A DNA stretch of 64,000 nucleotides, taken from Sulfitobacter undariae (GTDB lineage Bacteria > Pseudomonadota > Alphaproteobacteria > Rhodobacterales > Rhodobacteraceae). Numbering within the stretch: position 1 is the first letter of the stretch; each line of letters starts with the position of its first letter. This document shows, piece by piece, positions 15,741 through 23,750 of the stretch. Location: assembly GCF_014196805.1 (NCBI RefSeq), contig NZ_JACIEI010000003.1, positions 62,001 through 126,000 of the forward strand. Reading direction: 5' to 3'. Made by a program: the position numbers and the translations under genes. The notes beneath the pieces were generated by a model that was not told where the DNA came from, did not search any database, and saw only the letters and a program-made list of their open reading frames with translations.

Positions 15741-18152
15741 ATGAATGATTTTGACGAAAACGCTGCCTTCGAAGGTGCCTCCTTGTCCGCGCGTGCCATG
15801 GCTGCGCGTCCGCAACCTTATCTGGAGGGGTTGAACCCTGCGCAGCGTGCGGCTGTGGAGCAGATGGATGGCCCTGTGTTGATGCTGGCAGGGGCGGGGA
15901 CGGGCAAAACGCGGGCATTGACCGCGCGGATTGTGCATTTGATGAACACAGGGCGTGCCCGCCCGAACGAGATTTTGGCGGTCACGTTTACCAATAAAGC
16001 TGCCCGCGAGATGAAGAATCGCGTGGGCGCGATGTTGGGGCAACCAATTGAAGGGATGCCGTGGCTGGGGACGTTTCATGCGATCTGCGTCAAGCTGCTG
16101 CGCCGCCATGCGGAGTTGGCGGGGCTGAAATCCAACTTTACGATACTGGATACGGATGATCAGTTGCGACTACTCAAGCAGTTGATCACAGCCGAAGGGA
16201 TCGACGACAAGCGCTGGCCTGCGCGTATGCTGGCAGGGATCATTGACGGTTGGAAGAACCGCGCCTTGACGCCAGATAAAATCCCTGCGGCGGATGCAGG
16301 GGCCTATAACCACCGTGGCGCAGAAATTTATGCACAATATCAAGCGCGGCTTAAAGAGTTGAATGCCACTGATTTCGGCGACTTGCTGTTGCATATGGTG
16401 ACGATATTCCAAACCCATGAAGACATTTTGAAACAGTATCAGCGATGGTTCAAATACATCCTTGTGGATGAATACCAAGATACCAACGTTGCGCAGTATT
16501 TATGGCTGCGGTTGTTGGCTGGCGGCCATAAGAACATCTGCTGTGTGGGGGATGATGACCAGTCTATCTATGGCTGGCGCGGCGCCGAAGTGGGCAATAT
16601 CTTGCGGTTTGAAAAGGATTTTCCGGGCAGCCATGTGGTGCGGTTGGAGCAAAACTATCGCTCAACCCCGCATATTCTGGCGGCGGCCTCTGGCGTGATT
16701 GCTGGCAATCAGGGCCGTCTAGGCAAGACGCTGTGGACCGAAGCCACTGAGGGCGAAAAGCTGCGCCTGATCGGCCATTGGGATGGAGAAGAAGAAGCAC
16801 GCTGGATCGGGGATGAAGTCGAGGCTATGCAGCGTGGGACACGCGGCCTGCGGCCTTTCAGCTTTGATGACATGTCGATTCTTGTACGGGCATCACACCA
16901 GATGCGCGCGTTTGAAGACCGCTTTCTGACGATCGGCCTGCCGTATCGCGTGATCGGCGGGCCGCGTTTCTATGAGCGGATGGAGATTCGCGATGCGATG
17001 GCATATTTCCGCGTTGTCACATCGCCTGATGATGATCTGGCGTTTGAAAGAATTGTGAACACGCCCAAACGAGGTTTGGGCAATGTGGCGCAGCAGAAAA
17101 TCCAGATTGCAGCCCGTGAAAACGGCACAAATCTGGTTGAGGGCGCACGGATATTGCTGGCGCAAAACGGTCTCGGTGGCAAAGGCGGCAAGGAATTGCG
17201 CCTGCTGATAGAAGGGATCGACCGATGGGCGTCCAAACTGCGCGGCCCAAGGATTGCCCCGCCTGACGAGGCCGTGTTGGATGATGGCGGCCCGATCCGT
17301 ATGGAATTTGGCCCGCCCGAGGTGACCCACGTCGAGTTGGCAGAGATTATTCTGGATGAGAGCGGCTATACTGCCCATTGGCAAAATGACAAAACCCCCG
17401 AAGCGCCGGGGCGGCTGGAGAATGTCAAAGAACTGGTTAAGGCGTTGGATCAGTTCGAGAATCTTCAAGGCTTTCTAGAGCACGTCAGCCTGATCATGGA
17501 CAATGAAAAGGAAGGCGAGGGCGAGAAGGTCAGCATCATGACATTGCACGCGGCCAAAGGGTTGGAATTTCCTGTCGTGTTCCTGCCGGGATGGGAAGAT
17601 GGTTTGTTTCCGTCACAACGTTCTATGGATGAAAGCGGCCAGAAGGGCCTCGAAGAAGAGCGGCGGTTGGCCTATGTGGGAATCACACGTGCCGAGGAAA
17701 TCTGTACCATTTCATTTGCTGCCAACCGTTTTGTATTTGGCCAGTGGCAAAATGCCATGCCGTCGCGCTTTATTGACGAATTGCCAGAAGAACATGTGGA
17801 TGTGCTGACCCCTCCCGGATTGTACGGCGGAAATTTTGGCGCGGCGATGCCCAAAAGCACGCTGCATGAGACGGCGGCAGAGGCGAATGTTTACAATTCA
17901 CCCGGCTGGCGGCGACTGCAATCGCGCAGCGGTGCGCGGGCTGACAGCCAACCGTCCGGTGCGAAAAACATGACGATTGATATGACTGCCAGCAGCAGTT
18001 TCACCATGGGGGAGCGCGTGTTTCACCAAAAGTTCGGCTATGGCGCGATCATCGGGATCGAGGGCGATAAGCTGGAGGTGGCGTTTGAGAAGGCGGGAGA
18101 CAAAAAAGTTGTCGCACGTTTCTTGAGTGCGGCGGATGATGTGCCGTTTTAG
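15741..18152 (+). CDS. uvrD: DNA helicase II (UvrD/PcrA, SF1A)
   Basis: 803-residue ATP-dependent 3'-5' helicase for nucleotide excision and mismatch repair. SF1 motifs in order: Q motif LNPAQRAAVEQMDGP, motif I GAGTGKTRALTARI (about residue 50), Ia TFTNKAAREMKNRV, II VDEYQDTN (about 242), III DDDQSIYGWRGA, IV RLEQNYRST, V TLHAAKGLEFPVVF, VI RLAYVGITRAEE. The C-terminal KFGYGAIIGIEGDKLEVAFE is the RNA-polymerase-binding Tudor-like module of UvrD/PcrA. Full length, single gene, divergent from the lactate dehydrogenase gene. Confidence 0.97.
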   Translation: MNDFDENAAFEGASLSARAMAARPQPYLEGLNPAQRAAVEQMDGPVLMLAGAGTGKTRALTARIVHLMNTGRARPNEILAVTFTNKAAREMKNRVGAMLGQPIEGMPWLGTFHAICVKLLRRHAELAGLKSNFTILDTDDQLRLLKQLITAEGIDDKRWPARMLAGIIDGWKNRALTPDKIPAADAGAYNHRGAEIYAQYQARLKELNATDFGDLLLHMVTIFQTHEDILKQYQRWFKYILVDEYQDTNVAQYLWLRLLAGGHKNICCVGDDDQSIYGWRGAEVGNILRFEKDFPGSHVVRLEQNYRSTPHILAAASGVIAGNQGRLGKTLWTEATEGEKLRLIGHWDGEEEARWIGDEVEAMQRGTRGLRPFSFDDMSILVRASHQMRAFEDRFLTIGLPYRVIGGPRFYERMEIRDAMAYFRVVTSPDDDLAFERIVNTPKRGLGNVAQQKIQIAARENGTNLVEGARILLAQNGLGGKGGKELRLLIEGIDRWASKLRGPRIAPPDEAVLDDGGPIRMEFGPPEVTHVELAEIILDESGYTAHWQNDKTPEAPGRLENVKELVKALDQFENLQGFLEHVSLIMDNEKEGEGEKVSIMTLHAAKGLEFPVVFLPGWEDGLFPSQRSMDESGQKGLEEERRLAYVGITRAEEICTISFAANRFVFGQWQNAMPSRFIDELPEEHVDVLTPPGLYGGNFGAAMPKSTLHETAAEANVYNSPGWRRLQSRSGARADSQPSGAKNMTIDMTASSSFTMGERVFHQKFGYGAIIGIEGDKLEVAFEKAGDKKVVARFLSAADDVPF

Positions 18153-18284
18153 ATTGGCGCGGCTGAGCGATGATTTCAAAGACTTGATTGCCAAACGCTT
18201 TCCTGTGGCAGGAGAGTGTTTTAGCCTATTTGATCCGAATATCAGTAATAATAATGAATTTGGGGGCTGTTTGGCCTGAAAGGT

Positions 18285-18318
18285 AAAACGGCGGGCCCCA
18301 GGGAGGTGGGGACCGCCG
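18285..18318 (-). ncRNA. CUCCC-loop hairpin ending the DUF1127 unit (CcsR-like, with terminator tail)
   Basis: Minus strand: CGGCGG-T-CCCCA stem arm, loop CCTCCC, TGGGG-C-CCGCCG, then TTTTA. It is an 11-bp interrupted stem with the anti-Shine-Dalgarno CCTCCC exactly in the loop. It matches the CcsR RNAs known in Rhodobacter, which are transcribed downstream of a DUF1127 gene and carry CCUCCUCCC loops. It probably also serves as terminator. Confidence 0.6.
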
Positions 18319-18339
18319 CTCTATGAAGTGCACCCTACC

Positions 18340-18450
18340 AAATGGGAGGAAGGAAAGATGCAGCTTTTACAGCGCGGGGTCATCAGTGAGGTGAGACTCT
18401 GCCGTGCTGTGTATTCACCTGCGGGCCGATGGGAGGAAAGGACCGCAGGG
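18340..18450 (-). ncRNA. CcsR-like hairpin cluster downstream of the DUF1127 gene
   Basis: Immediately after the DUF1127 stop on the minus strand. Hairpin CCTGCGG/CCGCAGG (18449-18443 / 18424-18418) carries loop TCCTTTCCTCCCATCGGC. A second stem CAGCACGG/CCGCGCTG follows (~18410-18370) with CACCTCAC in the loop, then a less structured CTTTCCTTCCTCCCATT. C-rich anti-SD loops beside DUF1127 are the defining features of the CcsR small RNAs of Rhodobacter (stress-induced; C1 metabolism and pyruvate dehydrogenase targets reported). Exact ends unknown. Confidence 0.6.
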
Positions 18451-18460
18451 AATTCTTTAA

Positions 18461-18679
18461 TTAGTTGACCAGTTCGGCCGCTTCACGTGCCAAGCGACGG
18501 AAGTCACTGCGGCAGATGCCGAGGTCGCCCATGTCGCGCTGTGTCAGCGTGTGCAGTTCGTTAAATGTCTGGCGGTAGGCCTTGCGCTGGCGCAACTTCA
18601 GGGAGATCGCGTCCATCAATGCCGCGGTGCGGCTAGGCTGTTCGGATGCGGATACCGCTGTGTCTGTGTAGTATGCCAT
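18461..18679 (-). CDS. DUF1127 small protein (CcaF1-like)
   Basis: 72 residues. The C-terminal DUF1127 segment (RQKAYRQTFNELHTLTQRDMGDLGICRSDFRRLAREAAEL) has the conserved L-x-x-L-x-x-R-x-L/M-x-D-L-G-I core and is arginine-rich. The Rhodobacter homologue CcaF1 binds RNA and influences small-RNA processing. AGAGAG precedes the ATG. CcsR-like hairpins follow directly, as in Rhodobacter. A palindrome shared with the second hairpin cluster lies about 80 bp upstream (18757-18769). Confidence 0.9.
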   Translation of the reverse strand: MAYYTDTAVSASEQPSRTAALMDAISLKLRQRKAYRQTFNELHTLTQRDMGDLGICRSDFRRLAREAAELVN

Positions 18680-18756
18680 GAGGCTCTCTTTTCATCTTTA
18701 TTGCGTCTTGTTGTGATGAGTATTTAAGATTTATGGGGCATTGCGCAAGGGGTAAT

Positions 18757-18769
18757 GCTGCAATGCAGC
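18757..18769. promoter_or_regulatory. Palindrome upstream of DUF1127, copy 1
   Basis: GCTGC-AAT-GCAGC. With flanks (minus strand GCATA-GCTGCATTGCAGCATTAC) it matches a second copy at 19047-19059 (GCATACGCTGCATAGCAGCATTGC). Each copy lies 55-90 bp upstream of a minus-strand unit of the DUF1127/hairpin locus. The T-N11-A-like spacing would suit a LysR-type activator; this is inference. Confidence 0.5.
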
Positions 18770-18875
18770 TATGCGTTTTGTGCAACTGCGGCATATTTCC
18801 TAAGCCATGGTTTCGAAACATAAGTTTTCAACAGCGCTCACGTTTTTGTGAAGTGGCTTGTTTCGAATTCTGGAT

Positions 18876-18992
18876 AAAAAAATGGCGACGACATCAGGGA
18901 GGAGGAGATGCCGTCGCCTAAAATAAGAGATCCTCGGGAGGAGGATGAAGACCTCTTGGATATTCAAGAAAACCATCGGGAGGATTGTTTTC
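18876..18992 (-). ncRNA. Second CcsR-like small RNA with three CUCCC loops and own terminator
   Basis: Minus strand from about 18992: GAAAAC.ATC / GAT.GTTTTC stem with CTCCC loop (18992-18968), then ATCCTC-CTCCC-GAGGAT (18946-18930). Last is a 12-bp stem GGCGACGGCATC / GATGTCGTCGCC (18918-18884) with loop TCCTCCTCCCT, followed by seven T (18882-18876). Two of the three elements contain the full CCTCCTCCC motif. The last hairpin is a strong intrinsic terminator, so this is an independent unit upstream of the DUF1127 gene. The remainder of 18680-19190 holds the two palindromes and no gene. Confidence 0.65.
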
Positions 18993-19046
18993 GTAGGTTC
19001 GTTTTACAGGGATTTGCTGCGCTAGCACAATCCCTTTCTCCGCAAT

Positions 19047-19059
19047 GCTGCTATGCAGC
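19047..19059. promoter_or_regulatory. Palindrome upstream of the second small RNA, copy 2
   Basis: GCTGC-TAT-GCAGC, with flanks matching copy 1 over about 20 bp on the minus strand. It sits about 55 bp upstream of the first hairpin of the small-RNA unit at 18876-18992, so both units probably share one regulator. Confidence 0.5.
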
Positions 19060-19190
19060 GTATGCATATGAGGCATTTGCCTGAAAAGTTAGCATTCATG
19101 CTTAGAAGGGCGTGTCAGGTGAGGCGCGGACGTAGGCTTGCGGTTTTCGTTCAATCTGCGATGTCAGTGTGAACTTAAAGGAGACCAGCC

Positions 19191-20261
19191 ATGTCCGTGA
19201 CTATAGCCGATATCAAAGCGACCCTTGCGCGGATCAATCTGCCTGACGGTCAGAGCCTGATCGCGCATGATATGGTGCGAGCGCTGACCGTTGAGGAGGG
19301 CGCAGTCCGGTTTGTGATCGAAGCGCCTACTGCTGACGTGGCGCGTGCCATGGCGCCGATACGGGATGCGGCGGAAAAGTTGGTGTCGGAGATGGCGGGT
19401 GTCACAGCGGTGAGTGTCGCGCTCACGGCCCATGGTCCTGCACCTAAACCTGCCGCGCCGAGCCTCAAGATCGGCGGCCACCCCAAGCCGCAGGACGGAC
19501 CGACAAAGCCAAGTGGCGTGAAGCGGATTATTGCAATTGGATCGGGCAAGGGGGGCGTGGGAAAATCTACGCTCAGTACCAATCTGGCAGTGGCGCTGGC
19601 CAAGCAAGGTCGCAAGGTCGGTCTGTTGGACGCTGATATTTACGGACCAAGTATCCCGCGGATGATGGGTGTAAATAAACGCCCGGCCAGCCCTGACGGC
19701 AAAACGATCATTCCGCTGCATGCACATGGCGTAACGCTCATGTCTATCGGGTTTATGATGGAAGAGGGTAAGGCTACGATCTGGCGTGGGCCAATGTTGA
19801 TGGGCGCATTGCAGCAGATGCTGGGGCAGGTAGAGTGGGGCGAACTGGACGTGTTGTTGGTTGATCTGCCGCCCGGCACGGGGGATGTGCAGCTGACGCT
19901 GTGCACCAAGTCCGAGTTGACTGGCGCGATTGTCGTCAGCACGCCGCAGGACGTGGCGTTGATCGATGCTCGCAAAGCCTTGGATATGTTTAATACACTC
20001 AAAACCCCCGTGTTGGGTTTGGTTGAAAACATGTCGATGTTCGTCTGCCCTGATTGCGGATCACAGCACCAGATTTTTGGCCAAGGGGGCGTGTCAGCCG
20101 AGGCGGCCAAACTGGGGGTGCCCTTGTTAGGAACGCTCCCTATTGATCTAGAGACGCGTTTGGCGGGGGATAGCGGTACGCCTATCGCGGCTGGGGATAG
20201 TGCGATGGCGCAGGCTTATGCGCAGATCGCCGAGGGCATGATTAAGGGTGGTATGGCTTGA
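19191..20261 (+). CDS. mrp: Iron-sulfur cluster carrier ATPase, Mrp/ApbC/NBP35 family
   Basis: 356 residues: an N-terminal MIP18/DUF59 domain (about 1-80), a proline-rich linker (APKPAAPSLKIGGHPKPQDG), then a deviant-Walker P-loop ATPase with GSGKGGVGKSTLSTNLA (about residue 120), VDLPPGTGD, and the CPDC motif (about residue 284) that holds a bridging Fe-S cluster in dimers. It loads Fe-S clusters onto apoproteins in the cytosol. Full length. ATG 19191 has AAAGGAG upstream. Its TGA directly abuts the end of the convergent membrane-protein gene. Confidence 0.95.
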   Translation: MSVTIADIKATLARINLPDGQSLIAHDMVRALTVEEGAVRFVIEAPTADVARAMAPIRDAAEKLVSEMAGVTAVSVALTAHGPAPKPAAPSLKIGGHPKPQDGPTKPSGVKRIIAIGSGKGGVGKSTLSTNLAVALAKQGRKVGLLDADIYGPSIPRMMGVNKRPASPDGKTIIPLHAHGVTLMSIGFMMEEGKATIWRGPMLMGALQQMLGQVEWGELDVLLVDLPPGTGDVQLTLCTKSELTGAIVVSTPQDVALIDARKALDMFNTLKTPVLGLVENMSMFVCPDCGSQHQIFGQGGVSAEAAKLGVPLLGTLPIDLETRLAGDSGTPIAAGDSAMAQAYAQIAEGMIKGGMA

Positions 20262-21041
20262 TTACTGTGGCAGGGCTGACTTTTGGTTCGGGGTTGTGCA
20301 TGTATAGAGTGTTGTCAGAACACTAAAGATTAACAGGCCTTCAAAGATCAGGACTGGCATCTCTATCAGCAATCTTTGCGGGGGGCTTGTCGGCGCCAGC
20401 AATGACGTCAGCCCTGCAAAGCAAGTGTTGACGGCTGCCAGCACTGCCGCCACGCTCCATAGCGTGCGGCTCATGGCTTTGGTCTGCTGCCAGCTTTCTG
20501 CCATCGATATCGGCCTGCCCAGAGCGGCCGAAGGGAGGATCAGGCTGAGCCGAAGCGATAACCAGATCAACGTCAACTGTATGATGAACGTCGAGAAGAT
20601 GATCGAGCTGGGGGAGGGTGTGCCTGTGCCTCCGTTGACGCTGTTGCTAAACAGGACAAGAGGCGTCACCAGCGCAAGGCTGGCAGCCAGTTGTATCAAG
20701 GCCAGTGCCAGCACTCTCCAAACATAGCCGCGCAGCAAGGCGAAGGAGATAGGGGATATCGTGCAGGTATCGCGCAAGGTGTGCCGGTGCCAGAGTATGG
20801 CCATGGCTGCATAGCTTAGAATGAATGCGGCAATAACCCCTGCGGCTTTTAATCCGCTCTCGATGCTGTTCAGGATCGGCCCGGCGGGGCTCGCCAGTAG
20901 GATGCCTGGCGTGGCAAAGACCGCTATAATGCCGACAGCGGACATCATGATGAGGGCAGGCATCAAGACGGTTAATGTCGTGAGGGGGCTGCGCGTCAAA
21001 AGACGAATAGCTTGTTGCAATAGAGTGGCGGCTGTCAGCAT
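20262..21041 (-). CDS. Hypothetical multi-pass membrane protein
   Basis: 259 residues with about six hydrophobic segments (PLTTLTVLMPALIMMSAVG; AAGVIAAFILSYAAMAILW; VLALALIQLAASLALVTPL; FIIQLTLIWLSLRL; TLWSVAAVLAAVNTCFAGL; FEGLLIFSVLTTL). The WHRHTLRD and R-LSL-LPSAALGRP motifs resemble proteins of the YciC/DUF975-like kind, but I cannot assign a family. ATG 21041 has AGGATG upstream and begins where sequence becomes membrane-protein-like; the frame is open 31 codons further. Convergent with mrp. Confidence 0.75.
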   Translation of the reverse strand: MLTAATLLQQAIRLLTRSPLTTLTVLMPALIMMSAVGIIAVFATPGILLASPAGPILNSIESGLKAAGVIAAFILSYAAMAILWHRHTLRDTCTISPISFALLRGYVWRVLALALIQLAASLALVTPLVLFSNSVNGGTGTPSPSSIIFSTFIIQLTLIWLSLRLSLILPSAALGRPISMAESWQQTKAMSRTLWSVAAVLAAVNTCFAGLTSLLAPTSPPQRLLIEMPVLIFEGLLIFSVLTTLYTCTTPNQKSALPQ

Positions 21042-21179
21042 TGGCGCATCATCCTGATTCAGTAATACCTCTTTTAGTGCGCTCCTAAGGTCTAACGCAA
21101 GTTGGACGTGTATCGCGGCGGCGTTTGCGCCCAAAGATCCGCTTGTGTGGCTCTTTGGGGGAAATCATGGACCGCGCTG

Positions 21180-21368
21180 TGGGAAACGATGGGAATTGTG
21201 CGGTGCGCGGCGTCGTGTTGGGCTTTTAGCGACAAGTTTCAGGGTGATTCGCGAGTGTCGGGCTGTTTGGCTGGAAACGAATGGGGAACATTGGTTGCGC
21301 TTTGGATTGCTGGGCTTGTGGGTAACTTTGTTGATGAATTATTTTGGGAATTCATGGGAAATTTTGGG
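21180..21368 (+). promoter_or_regulatory. MraZ-box clusters upstream of the dcw operon
   Basis: TGGG elements at exact 10-bp spacing: 21180 and 21190; 21272 (TGGA), 21282, 21292 (TGGT); and a perfect triple at 21345, 21355, 21365. A further pair lies on the opposite strand (CCCA 21516-21519 and 21526-21529). MraZ of other bacteria binds TGGG repeats of this period at the dcw promoter and represses it. TATATG at 21385-21390 is a possible -10 just after the triple. The long open frame over this stretch is not gene-like. Confidence 0.65.
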
Positions 21369-21387
21369 GCACGTTTGATTGAGCTAT

Positions 21388-21429
21388 ATGTGGTGTCGTT
21401 TTGTAGTGGTGTCACTACAGATGCCACAT
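21388..21429 (+). promoter_or_regulatory. Nested dyad in the dcw control region
   Basis: Inner palindrome TGTAGTG-GTGT-CACTACA (21402-21419) enclosed by ATGTGG (21388-21393) / CCACAT (21424-21429). Lies just after the perfect MraZ-box triple. Either an operator for another regulator or a stem-loop at the 5' end of the dcw leader RNA. Confidence 0.4.
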
Positions 21430-21539
21430 GTTTGCTCTAGTTGGGCGCTAAATCTTGTTTTTTGACCCTGTGGGAAACAAGATGCAGTGGGTTTGATGAA
21501 AAATAATAGTAGACGCCCATGATTTCCCATGGCATCCCT

Positions 21540-21757
21540 TGTTCATCGGATGAGAACGAGACACGGGGCACCAAACGACCCCACGTAAAAATAAACTCTA
21601 GCAGGTTCATACAGGCCCTCGCTTTCATCAGACCAGAAGATCCGGCGCGCGAGCGAGCAGACATCCCCCCAGGTGGCGCGCGCAGTCGGACATCCCCGCA
21701 CAGCGGGATAAAGTGGCGGGTTGATCAGTGGCAGCAGATCAATCCGCCCTTTTTATT
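21540..21757 (+). ncRNA. Terminated mraZ leader RNA (UpsM-like)
   Basis: A strong intrinsic terminator ends inside the untranslated region about 155 nt before mraZ, and no protein gene lies between it and the promoter region. In Rhodobacter sphaeroides the same arrangement produces UpsM, an abundant small RNA of about 200 nt made by termination in the dcw 5' UTR. The 3' end is defined by the terminator; the 5' end given is only an estimate from the Rhodobacter length and could be as far upstream as about 21397. I considered RNase P RNA and see none of its conserved cores. Confidence 0.5.
21715..21757 (+). terminator. Terminator inside the mraZ leader
   Basis: Stem GGCGGGTTGATC (21715-21726) / GATCAATCCGCC (21737-21748), 12 bp with one G-U, 10-nt loop, then CTTTTTATT. 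Read-through would be needed to express the dcw operon from promoters upstream of it. Confidence 0.85.
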
Positions 21758-21910
21758 ACTGCAAGACGCATATGCAAGTGCGCATCAGTAAACGGAAAAT
21801 GCGCCACAAGACAGACACCGACGGGTGTAGCGACAGGCAGGTACTAAGGCAGGCGCACGGAGCGCGAACAAAAAACGCCACGCCAATAGAGCGGGCATAA
21901 AGGACATCAA

Positions 21911-22414
21911 GTGAGCCGCAGGTTCAGAGGCGAAAGCCAGCATAAAGTCGACACGAAGGGGCGGGTATCTATACCGGCCTCTTTTCGACGTGTGCTGGAA
22001 GCGTCTGATCCGAACTGGAAAAGCGGCGAGACGCCCGAGCTGGTGATTGTATACGGTGATCACCGCCGCAGCTATCTTGAATGCTATACCATGGCAGCCA
22101 TTGAAGAGGTCGATAGCAAGATCGACGCGTTGCCGCGGGGCTCTATGGAGCGCAAGATGCTGCAAGCGCTGTTCCACGGTCAATCTTTCCCCACTACGGT
22201 GGATGAAACGGGACGTCTGGTATTACCTGCAAAATTGCGCGGCAAGATTGATCTGGATAAAGAAGCGTTCTTTATCGGTATGGGTGACACGTTTCAAATC
22301 TGGCACCCCGAAACATATGACACGCAAGAGCGTGCCAAACAGGAAGCATGGCTTGACGAGCTGCCAGAGGACTTTGATCCGATGCAGTTCTTGGATGGCC
22401 CCGCCGGAGCGTGA
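21911..22414 (+). CDS. mraZ: Transcriptional regulator MraZ
   Basis: 167 residues with two AbrB-like SpoVT/MraZ half-domains: [26 protein letters not shown] (N-terminal) and [21 protein letters not shown] (about residue 94-114), the D-x-K/T-G-R motif occurring in each. Binds TGGG repeats upstream of its own operon, which are present at 21180-21368. Starts at GTG 21911 with AAAGGA 7 nt upstream, 154 nt after the leader terminator. First gene of the dcw cluster; its TGA overlaps the beginning of the rsmH reading frame. Confidence 0.97.
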   Translation: MSRRFRGESQHKVDTKGRVSIPASFRRVLEASDPNWKSGETPELVIVYGDHRRSYLECYTMAAIEEVDSKIDALPRGSMERKMLQALFHGQSFPTTVDETGRLVLPAKLRGKIDLDKEAFFIGMGDTFQIWHPETYDTQERAKQEAWLDELPEDFDPMQFLDGPAGA

Positions 22415-22419
22415 GCGTG

Positions 22420-23403
22420 ATGAGCAATACAGAGTCCGCCCCCCATATTCCCGTACTGATCCGCTCTATCCTAAAGGCCGTAGCGCCCGTGCAAGGGACG
22501 TGGCTGGACGGAACATTTGGCGCAGGTGGCTATACACGCAGCTTTTTGGATGCAGGCGCCGAGAAGGTGATTGCGGTGGACCGCGATCCACTGGCGTTCG
22601 AGATGGCGGCCCCATGGGCGGGAGAGTACGGTGACCGTCTGGTCATGCAAAAAGGTGTGTTCTCCAAAATGGACGAATACGCGCAAAACCTTGACGGCGT
22701 TGTGTTGGACCTTGGCGTTTCCTCTATGCAGCTTGATCTGCCTGAGCGCGGTTTTTCTTTTATGCGTGACGGACCTTTGGATATGCGGATGTCGCAGGAC
22801 GGGCCATCGGCTGCGGATCTGGTCAACGAAGCTTCCGAGGAAGAGCTGGCCAATATCATCTTTCTCTACGGTGAAGAACGCGCCAGCCGCCGCATCGCTA
22901 GATTGTTGGTGATTGCGCGGGGCGAAGCGCCGATTGTACGCACGGCGGAATTGTCGCGTCTGGTAGAAAGCTGCCTGCCGCGTGCCAAACCGGGGCAGAG
23001 CCACCCCGCCACACGCACATTCCAAGCCCTGCGCATTGCAGTAAACAACGAATACGGTGAACTGTGGGCTGGTCTCATGGCGGCTGAACGGGCGCTGAAA
23101 CCCGGTGGCAAACTGGCAGTTGTGACGTTCCATTCCGTAGAAGACCGCATGGTTAAACGGTTCCTGACCGCTCGTGCAGGGGCAGGGGGCAATGCCAATC
23201 GCTTTGCACCAGAGCTGGAGCAAGACGCCCCGCAATTCACACTGAAATCGCGCAAGGCGATCATTGCTGATGCACTCGAGCTGGATGAAAACCCGCGTGC
23301 GCGCAGTGCCAAGCTGCGGGTGGCGACACGAACCGACGCGCCAGCAGGCGAGATTGACGCAAAGGCCATCGGAATGCCGATGATGAGGGAAAAGAAGCCA
23401 TGA
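22420..23403 (+). CDS. rsmH: 16S rRNA (cytosine-1402-N4)-methyltransferase
   Basis: 327 residues. SAM-dependent methyltransferase acting on C1402 of 16S rRNA. Motifs: [13 protein letters not shown], the SAM loop [38 protein letters not shown], and the C-terminal [12 protein letters not shown] and [15 protein letters not shown] 22420 is preferred for spacing to GGAG 22406-22409, though GTG 22411 or 22417 in the same frame are possible. Overlaps ftsL at its 3' end (ATGA). Confidence 0.96.
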   Translation: MSNTESAPHIPVLIRSILKAVAPVQGTWLDGTFGAGGYTRSFLDAGAEKVIAVDRDPLAFEMAAPWAGEYGDRLVMQKGVFSKMDEYAQNLDGVVLDLGVSSMQLDLPERGFSFMRDGPLDMRMSQDGPSAADLVNEASEEELANIIFLYGEERASRRIARLLVIARGEAPIVRTAELSRLVESCLPRAKPGQSHPATRTFQALRIAVNNEYGELWAGLMAAERALKPGGKLAVVTFHSVEDRMVKRFLTARAGAGGNANRFAPELEQDAPQFTLKSRKAIIADALELDENPRARSAKLRVATRTDAPAGEIDAKAIGMPMMREKKP

Positions 23404-23750
23404 AAAGCTTTATGTATGTTTTGACCGCTTTATGTGTGATCGGATTGGCGTTTTGGGCTTACCGCGAAAACTATGCCACCCAAGCTGTGCTCAATACGAC
23501 TGATCGCCTGCATTCCGAAATCCGCTCGGCGCATGCGCGACTGGCTGTCTTGCGTGCCGAGTGGGCCTTTCAGAACCGTCCTGAACGGTTGCGTGACCTT
23601 ACCGAGCTCAACTTTGAACGGTTGCAATTGCTGCCGCTTAACCCTGAACAATTTGGTCAGGTGGATGAGGTGCAATACCCTGCGCCTGATCTGTTGCTGA
23701 TCACAAATTCTGTTGAAGTATCCACTATGAATGCAGAGGACCCGCTATGA
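23400..23750 (+). CDS. ftsL: Cell division protein FtsL
   Basis: 116 residues, bitopic: one transmembrane helix ([19 protein letters not shown], about 5-23) followed by a coiled coil ([38 protein letters not shown]) and a short C-terminal tail. Part of the FtsQ-FtsL-FtsB complex that activates septal peptidoglycan synthesis. Identified by position between rsmH and ftsI plus topology. Four-base overlaps with both neighbours indicate coupled translation. Confidence 0.93.
   Translation: MKSFMYVLTALCVIGLAFWAYRENYATQAVLNTTDRLHSEIRSAHARLAVLRAEWAFQNRPERLRDLTELNFERLQLLPLNPEQFGQVDEVQYPAPDLLLITNSVEVSTMNAEDPL

Noticed and set aside
21102..21440. 112-codon frame upstream of mraZ
   Set aside because: Overlaps the MraZ-box clusters, Gly/Trp/Cys-rich by virtue of TGGG repeats, no SD.
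21440..21900. RNase P RNA or 6S RNA before mraZ
   Set aside because: None of the conserved RNase P core sequences is visible and no 6S-like long central bubble; an UpsM-like leader explains the terminator better.
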